This document shows, one piece after another, positions 59,943 to 64,000 of a DNA stretch of 64,000 nt. The DNA is taken from positions 56,997 through 120,996 of the forward strand of contig NZ_LOBC01000012.1 of assembly GCF_001583695.1 (NCBI RefSeq), written 5' to 3'. The notes below the pieces were generated by a model. The model saw nothing but the letters and a program-made list of their open reading frames with translations. It did not search any database and was not told the DNA's origin. The DNA comes from Bacillus wiedmannii. GTDB taxonomy: Bacteria > Bacillota > Bacilli > Bacillales > Bacillaceae_G. How positions within the stretch are numbered: the stretch's first letter is position 1; each line of letters opens with the position of its first letter. A program made the translations under genes and the position numbers.

Positions 59943-61256
59943 TTACAATTGAAGTAAATCCTCTACAATTGATCCGTCTGTTTCACCTAAGTGTAAACCG
60001 AGTAGTCTAGCGATAGTTGGACCTTCATCAATAAGTCTCATGTACGGGATGGTAACGCCGCTTTTTATCCCTTTCCCAGCAGCGATAAAAATTGTTTCAT
60101 AGTTAGGTTTTGTTGGAGAGTATCCATGCGTACCAAATGTATATTTTTTACTAGGCGTAACGTCTTTTTCATTAATCTCTTTTATAAAATCTCCTGTATA
60201 GTTTTCAGTGAAATAATACTCTTCTCGCGCTTCTAACATAAATAAACAATTACCATCGGCACCGCAGTCTTTTGCAGCTTCATCATGAAGCATAAATTCA
60301 ATACCGTTTTGTTTATTTTGAAGTAGTTCTTCAAGTAGTAGTTGTACTTTTCGAATTGTATCTGTATCATTTTTGTCTTTCACATATACATAGGCAGAGC
60401 CGTCGCAACTTTGGCAATAGGCCTTCCAGTCTATTAATTTTCCTTTTGAGTTTATAGATATAAGCCCTTTTTGATGAAATAGTACATTTAATTGAATGGC
60501 TTTGTTTTCACTTAAAGCGCTATGATCACCAAGAGCGATAATTGTACTCTCTTCGTATAGATTACTGTCTTTTAAAGCTTGAATAATTTTCCCTAGCCGT
60601 TCATCATGTCTATGAATTGCGGCTATTGTTTCTTTGGATTCAAAGCCGTAATAGTGTCTTTGGGTGTCTAAATCGGTGAAGTGTACAAACATGACATTCG
60701 GCTTTTTCGTCTGAATTGTATGCACAGCGGAAGCGAGTACGAAATCATCGAGTTCAGGCTGTGATAAGCCATTTCTTATATGACCAAAACGCTGATTCAA
60801 ATCTAATTGATATAGCGGGCTACCGCTAAATAATGAAACTAAAATTTGATTTTGCCACGGTCTATTTGGAAAAATTTCAGGTAAATTGTAATCAATATTT
60901 GCTCTGCCGGTAACAGGCCATAGAAGGGCAGCTGTCGTTAAATTTGCTTTACGTGCTTCATCGTATAACGTTGTTCCTTTAATGGATTTTCGGTACCAAT
61001 GCCAATCTGGTGACTCACGTCCAGGTTGAAGTAACGTATTGCTAACTACGCCATGTTTATTAGGGTAGTTTCCGGTAACGATTGTTGAGTGGCTTGGATA
61101 TGTTACAGAAGGATAAATAGGTTCAACTTTTTTCGCAATCGCGCCCTTGTTTATTAATGTTTGGAAATTAGGAAGTTTTTGTAATATAGGAAAATCTAAA
61201 GCTGATAAGCAATCGAAAGATAAAATAATGACATGATTTGTTAATGCTTTATCCAT
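59943..61256 (-). CDS. type I phosphodiesterase/nucleotide pyrophosphatase-like phosphatase
   Basis: A 437-residue alkaline-phosphatase-superfamily enzyme. The first metal Asp lies in ILSFDCLSA, the nucleophile threonine in YPSVTYPSHSTIVTGN (about residue 52), and further ligands in FTDLDTQRHYYG, IALGDHS and FGTHGYSP. It lacks a signal peptide, so it acts in the cytosol on a phosphodiester or phosphonate-like substrate that is not known. GGAGGG precedes the ATG. It is monocistronic. Confidence 0.85.
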   Translation of the reverse strand: MDKALTNHVIILSFDCLSALDFPILQKLPNFQTLINKGAIAKKVEPIYPSVTYPSHSTIVTGNYPNKHGVVSNTLLQPGRESPDWHWYRKSIKGTTLYDEARKANLTTAALLWPVTGRANIDYNLPEIFPNRPWQNQILVSLFSGSPLYQLDLNQRFGHIRNGLSQPELDDFVLASAVHTIQTKKPNVMFVHFTDLDTQRHYYGFESKETIAAIHRHDERLGKIIQALKDSNLYEESTIIALGDHSALSENKAIQLNVLFHQKGLISINSKGKLIDWKAYCQSCDGSAYVYVKDKNDTDTIRKVQLLLEELLQNKQNGIEFMLHDEAAKDCGADGNCLFMLEAREEYYFTENYTGDFIKEINEKDVTPSKKYTFGTHGYSPTKPNYETIFIAAGKGIKSGVTIPYMRLIDEGPTIARLLGLHLGETDGSIVEDLLQL

Positions 61257-61410
61257 AAAGTTCCCTCCTGATTATATAAAGCTTATTCTTATATATTACT
61301 ATTAATACCTAGTAATAAAAATATATTTCTAGGTAAAAATTTATTATTTATTTTCAGAAAAATTAAACATATAATTAAGTATAGGGAAATGAATGGAAGG
61401 AGGGAATACT

Positions 61411-61704
61411 ATGGATTGGCTAGATGGATTTAGTATCTTTTACATCATTGGCGGAATTACGATTATCCTTGTATTTGCTATTTCGTATTTACTAAAGAAA
61501 CGGTTTCCAAACAAACAGTTCGATATTATATTTGCACTTAGTTTAATACTTCTTTGCTTAGCATCTTTTCCCGTCACAATGATGGTTATTGGTGGATGGG
61601 AAGGAATGGGATATGGATTTATTGGTTTCTTCGTTCTACTTGGTACACTTATCGGTATGATTGCACATCAACTTGTAAAAATCTCGCGAAAGAGCTACGT
61701 ATAA
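61411..61704 (+). CDS. small three-helix membrane protein (97 aa)
   Basis: A 97-residue protein with hydrophobic segments at about 8-28, 38-60 and 64-86 and a basic C-terminus (ISRKSYV). I chose ATG 61411 because GGAAGGAGGG lies just upstream; the earlier ATG at 61393 overlaps that site. The family is not recognised. It is monocistronic between the phosphodiesterase and the proS leader. Confidence 0.7.
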   Translation: MDWLDGFSIFYIIGGITIILVFAISYLLKKRFPNKQFDIIFALSLILLCLASFPVTMMVIGGWEGMGYGFIGFFVLLGTLIGMIAHQLVKISRKSYV

Positions 61705-61808
61705 AACTGCAGAAAATGAAAAGAATATATAAAAATGAGAAAATTAGCTATTGTTTAAAAAAAGAATTTGTATTATGATAATCAACAAATTTATTTCGTT
61801 ATAACGAT

Positions 61809-62027
61809 GAAAAAGGACTAGTACATGTTCAACCTTTTTAGCAGAGAGAGAATCTGCCAGGCTGAAAGATTCTTAAAAAGGCGATATGGAACCTACCTTT
61901 GAGTTCTGCATATGCAGCGGGAATTTCCCGTTATCAAAAAGAGAGCATGCACAATTTTTGTGCATGAATCAGGGTGGTAACGCCGGCAAAGCTCGGTCCC
62001 TATTTAGGGACACGGGCTTTTTTGTAT
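61809..62027 (+). promoter_or_regulatory. T-box leader (proline) of proS
   Basis: The leader contains the AG-rich box (GCAGAGAGAGAATCTG), a specifier stem with CCT (proline codon) at 61892-61894, and the T-box block AGGGTGGTAACGCC that binds the uncharged tRNA end. The terminator stem GCTCGGTCCC...GGGACACGGGC with T-run ends at about 62027. Uncharged tRNA-Pro should raise proS expression. Confidence 0.9.
61992..62027 (+). terminator. T-box-controlled terminator
   Basis: AAAGCTCGGTCCC pairs with GGGACACGGGCTTT (one bulge) before TTTTTTG. It competes with the antiterminator containing the T-box block. Confidence 0.85.
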
Positions 62028-62050
62028 TTTCAAAAGGAGGAAGATTGACT

Positions 62051-63481
62051 ATGAAAAAAGAACAAGTACAAGCGATTACGAAGATGGAAGAGGATTTTGC
62101 ACAGTGGTATACCGATATTGTAAAAAAAGCAGAACTTGTTGATTATTCAAGTGTAAAAGGATGTATGATTCTACGTCCGTACGGTTATGCCTTATGGGAA
62201 AATATGCAGAAAGTTATGGATGAGAAGTTAAAAGCAACTGGTCATGAAAATGTATATATGCCAATGTTTATTCCAGAAAGTTTATTGCAAAAAGAGAAGG
62301 ATCATGTTGAAGGATTTGCTCCTGAAGTAGCATGGGTTACGCATGGCGGGGATGAAAAGTTAGCGGAAAGACTTTGTGTACGTCCTACATCGGAAACTTT
62401 ATTCTGTGAGCATTTCTCAAAGATTGTTCAATCATATAATGATTTGCCAAAGTTATATAATCAGTGGTGTTCAGTAGTTCGTTGGGAAAAGACAACGAGA
62501 CCATTCCTTCGTACGACTGAATTTTTATGGCAAGAAGGCCATACGATTCATGAAACGGCAGAAGAATCGCAAGCTGAAACGTTACATATTTTAAATCTAT
62601 ATGCCTCTTTCTGTGAGGAATACTTAGCGATACCAGTAATTAAAGGACAAAAAACAGAAAAAGAAAAGTTTGCGGGAGCGAAGGCAACTTATACGATTGA
62701 AAGTTTAATGCATGATGGAAAAGCACTTCAAACAGGAACATCTCATAACTTCGGAACAAATTTCTCTGAAGCATTTGATATTAAGTTTTTAGATCGTAAC
62801 GGTAAGTGGCAATATGTACACCAGACTTCGTGGGGTGTATCAACGAGAATGATAGGTGGACTTATTATGGTCCATAGTGATAATAACGGACTTGTAATGC
62901 CGCCAAAAGTCGCTCCAGTACAAGTTGTTATTGTACCTATTGCTCAGCATAAAGAAGGTGTGTTAGAAAAAGCAACAGAGTTACAAGGACGTATTCAGAA
63001 GGTTGCGCGTGTAAAAATAGATGCTAGCAATAAAACACCGGGCTGGAAATTTAATGAGTATGAAATGAAGGGCATTCCAATTCGATTAGAAGTTGGTCCT
63101 AAAGATATTGAAAAGAATCAAGTTGTACTTGTTAGAAGAGATACGAAAGAAAAAGAATTTATATCAATGGATCAATTAGAAAAACGTATTCCAGCACTAC
63201 TTGAGGAAATTCATAATTCTTTATTTAATAAAGCAAAAGTATTTCGCGATGAGAATACGTATAGTGCGACGAATTTCGAAGAGATGAAAAAAGTAGCTGA
63301 TGAAAAGCAAGGGTTTATTAAGGCGATGTGGTGTGGAGAATTAGCTTGTGAAGAGAAATTAAAAGAAGAAGTTGGAGTATCTTCACGTTGTATGCCTTTT
63401 GAGCAAGAACATTTAGCTGACGAATGTATTTGCTGTAGTAAAGAAGCAAAGCACATGGTCTATTGGGGAAAAGCATATTAA
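62051..63481 (+). CDS. proS: prolyl-tRNA synthetase, type 3
   Basis: A 476-residue class II synthetase that charges tRNA-Pro. Motif 2 and neighbours are visible as [14 protein letters not shown] and [22 protein letters not shown], and the anticodon-binding and C-terminal zinc-like region includes [10 protein letters not shown] and [18 protein letters not shown]. The length and ending fit the eukaryote/archaeal-like ProS type 3 of Bacillus, without an editing insertion. ATG 62051 follows AAAGGAGGAAG. It is controlled by the proline T-box directly upstream. Confidence 0.96.
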   Translation: MKKEQVQAITKMEEDFAQWYTDIVKKAELVDYSSVKGCMILRPYGYALWENMQKVMDEKLKATGHENVYMPMFIPESLLQKEKDHVEGFAPEVAWVTHGGDEKLAERLCVRPTSETLFCEHFSKIVQSYNDLPKLYNQWCSVVRWEKTTRPFLRTTEFLWQEGHTIHETAEESQAETLHILNLYASFCEEYLAIPVIKGQKTEKEKFAGAKATYTIESLMHDGKALQTGTSHNFGTNFSEAFDIKFLDRNGKWQYVHQTSWGVSTRMIGGLIMVHSDNNGLVMPPKVAPVQVVIVPIAQHKEGVLEKATELQGRIQKVARVKIDASNKTPGWKFNEYEMKGIPIRLEVGPKDIEKNQVVLVRRDTKEKEFISMDQLEKRIPALLEEIHNSLFNKAKVFRDENTYSATNFEEMKKVADEKQGFIKAMWCGELACEEKLKEEVGVSSRCMPFEQEHLADECICCSKEAKHMVYWGKAY

Positions 63482-63501
63482 TACTCTTTCTTATAGATGC
63501 C

Positions 63502-63549
63502 AAAAGGACTTTGGGTTGCATAATAAACTGCAATCCAAAGCCCTTTTTA
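63502..63549. terminator. bidirectional terminator between proS and the LPNTA protein gene
   Basis: AAAAGGACTTTGGGTTGCA pairs with TGCAATCCAAAGCCCTTTT (one mismatch) over an eight-base loop with flanking T and A tracts. Confidence 0.9.
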
Positions 63550-63596
63550 GTTTTATATTGGTTTCATGTATTTTTTAGATGGAAGGATGTTGGTCT

Positions 63597-64000
63597 TTAT
63601 TTTGCATTTTTACGGCGAATAAACAATAACATACCAATTAGGAATGTTGAAAGTCCTATTAAAATAGATGCAGGATAATGCGCTGCAGTATTAGGTAACT
63701 TATCACCTTGTTTTGTCGCATTATCTTTTACGTTACCACCTTGTGAACTGCTATCCCCTTTAACTCGATTGCCATCTTGGGAGCCTTTGCCATCTTGCAA
63801 ACTGCTATCGCCCTTAACTCGATTGCCACCAGAACCGTTGCCACCAGAACCGTTGCCACCAGAACCGTTGCCACCAGAACCACTGCCATCAGAGCCGCTG
63901 CCACCAGAACCGCTACCGCCAGAACCGTTGCCACCAGAACCACTGCCATCAGAGCCGCTGCCACCAGAACCGCTGCCACCAGAGCCGCTGCCACCAGAAC
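63597..64000 (-). CDS. C-terminal part of a Gly/Ser-rich surface protein with LPNTA sorting signal
   Basis: The last 134 residues of a cell-wall protein are visible; its start lies past the right edge. The visible part begins with a repeat of G-S-G-G-(S/N/D) blocks, followed by a Lys/Asn/Gln linker (DGNRVKGDSS, DNATKQGDK). The sorting signal LPNTA (63684-63698) follows, then a membrane helix (SILIGLSTFLIGMLLFI) and a basic tail RRKNAK. LPNTA is the motif reported for sortase C of B. anthracis (substrates BasH and BasI), linked to sporulating cells. From position it may be the BasH homologue; that is recalled, not checked. Confidence 0.8.
   Translation of the reverse strand, partial: SGGSGSGGSGSGGSGSDGSGSGGNGSGGSGSGGSGSDGSGSGGNGSGGNGSGGNGSGGNRVKGDSSLQDGKGSQDGNRVKGDSSSQGGNVKDNATKQGDKLPNTAAHYPASILIGLSTFLIGMLLFIRRKNAK
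63826..64000 (-). repeat. 15-base tandem repeat encoding Gly/Ser-rich blocks
   Basis: Units close to CCACCAGAACCGTTG on the plus strand, with CCATCAGAGCCGCTG variants, repeat about eleven times up to the window edge. They encode G-S-G-G-N / G-S-D-G-S blocks and are likely to vary in number between strains. Confidence 0.85.

Noticed and set aside
61886-62050. Longer N-terminus for proS
   Set aside because: The upstream frame lies inside the T-box leader; AAAGGAGG and family length fix the start at 62051.
63728-63994. Ala/Val-rich frame on the minus strand
   Set aside because: It is an out-of-frame reading of the Gly/Ser repeat; the frame with LPNTA and the membrane anchor is the real one.
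63826-64000. Tandem repeats considered as a CRISPR array
   Set aside because: The 15-base units have no unique spacers and encode a protein low-complexity region.

Overview
The window is chromosomal DNA of a low-GC Firmicute and almost certainly a member of the Bacillus cereus group (cereus/thuringiensis/anthracis). The evidence is the close match of many proteins to that group (ahpCF, the 5-deoxyribose salvage trio, ThiM/ThiE, a 674-residue GH18 chitinase, ProS type 3, an LPNTA sortase substrate), its typical Shine-Dalgarno sites and frequent GTG/TTG starts, CotB-like spore genes and a bcr-type repeat. I saw no rRNA, tRNA, prophage, insertion sequence or CRISPR. It looks like ordinary core chromosome with a few decayed genes, and it is unusually rich in RNA-based control. 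|| Layout. 1-1700: end of an M20 amidohydrolase and a SAM methyltransferase. 1752-3856: ahpF/ahpC on the minus strand behind a PerR-like box. 4445-7426: sugar kinase, isomerase and class II aldolase, read as 5-deoxyribose (5'-deoxyadenosine by-product) salvage. 7472-11863: siderophore ABC transporter genes and a divergent ferredoxin-NADP reductase around a perfect Fur box. 12-15 kb: small hypotheticals and three tandem CotB/Sm-like spore genes with a sigma-K-like promoter. 15-20.5 kb: a homospermidine-synthase-like dehydrogenase, a histidine kinase remnant, a PqqD-like protein, a cyclase-family hydrolase behind an S-box, a double P-loop ATPase and a nucleotidyltransferase. 20.5-27.6 kb: MFS transporter, Rieske oxidoreductase, acyl-lipid desaturase and amino-acid ABC transporter. 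27.8-33.8 kb: chemoreceptor, relic of a berberine-bridge oxidase, then a maltose operon (alpha-glucosidase, PTS EIICB, probable maltose-6'-phosphate phosphatase). 34-39 kb: YhgE/Pip membrane protein and topoisomerase III. 39.6-49 kb: two TPP-riboswitch thiamine operons (thiM-thiE; MTH1187-thiXYZ) on either side of a Dcu transporter and a chemoreceptor with a c-di-GMP riboswitch. 50-54 kb: ABC-F protein with a possible attenuator leader, an orphan Pho-box promoter and a chitinase. 54-61.7 kb: small proteins, a TetR-MFS efflux pair, an Xre/membrane-protein pair, a YxiO-like transporter and a phosphodiesterase. 61.8-64 kb: T-box-controlled proS and the C-terminal part of a Gly/Ser-rich LPNTA surface protein. 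|| How parts work together. Six RNA switches (two TPP, one SAM, one c-di-GMP, one proline T-box, one probable peptide attenuator) and several operators (PerR, Fur, TetR, CcpA/LacI-type, PhoP-type, sigma-K) link the genes to redox, iron, thiamine, SAM, proline, phosphate, sugar and sporulation signals. The most notable points are the S-box on the cyclase-family hydrolase, the PqqD-like protein overlapping a start-less Cys-containing frame, the orphan Pho-box promoter pointing into the chitinase 3' end, the ABC-F leader, the one-residue deletion in the tip of the c-di-GMP-controlled chemoreceptor, and the maltose operon logic.
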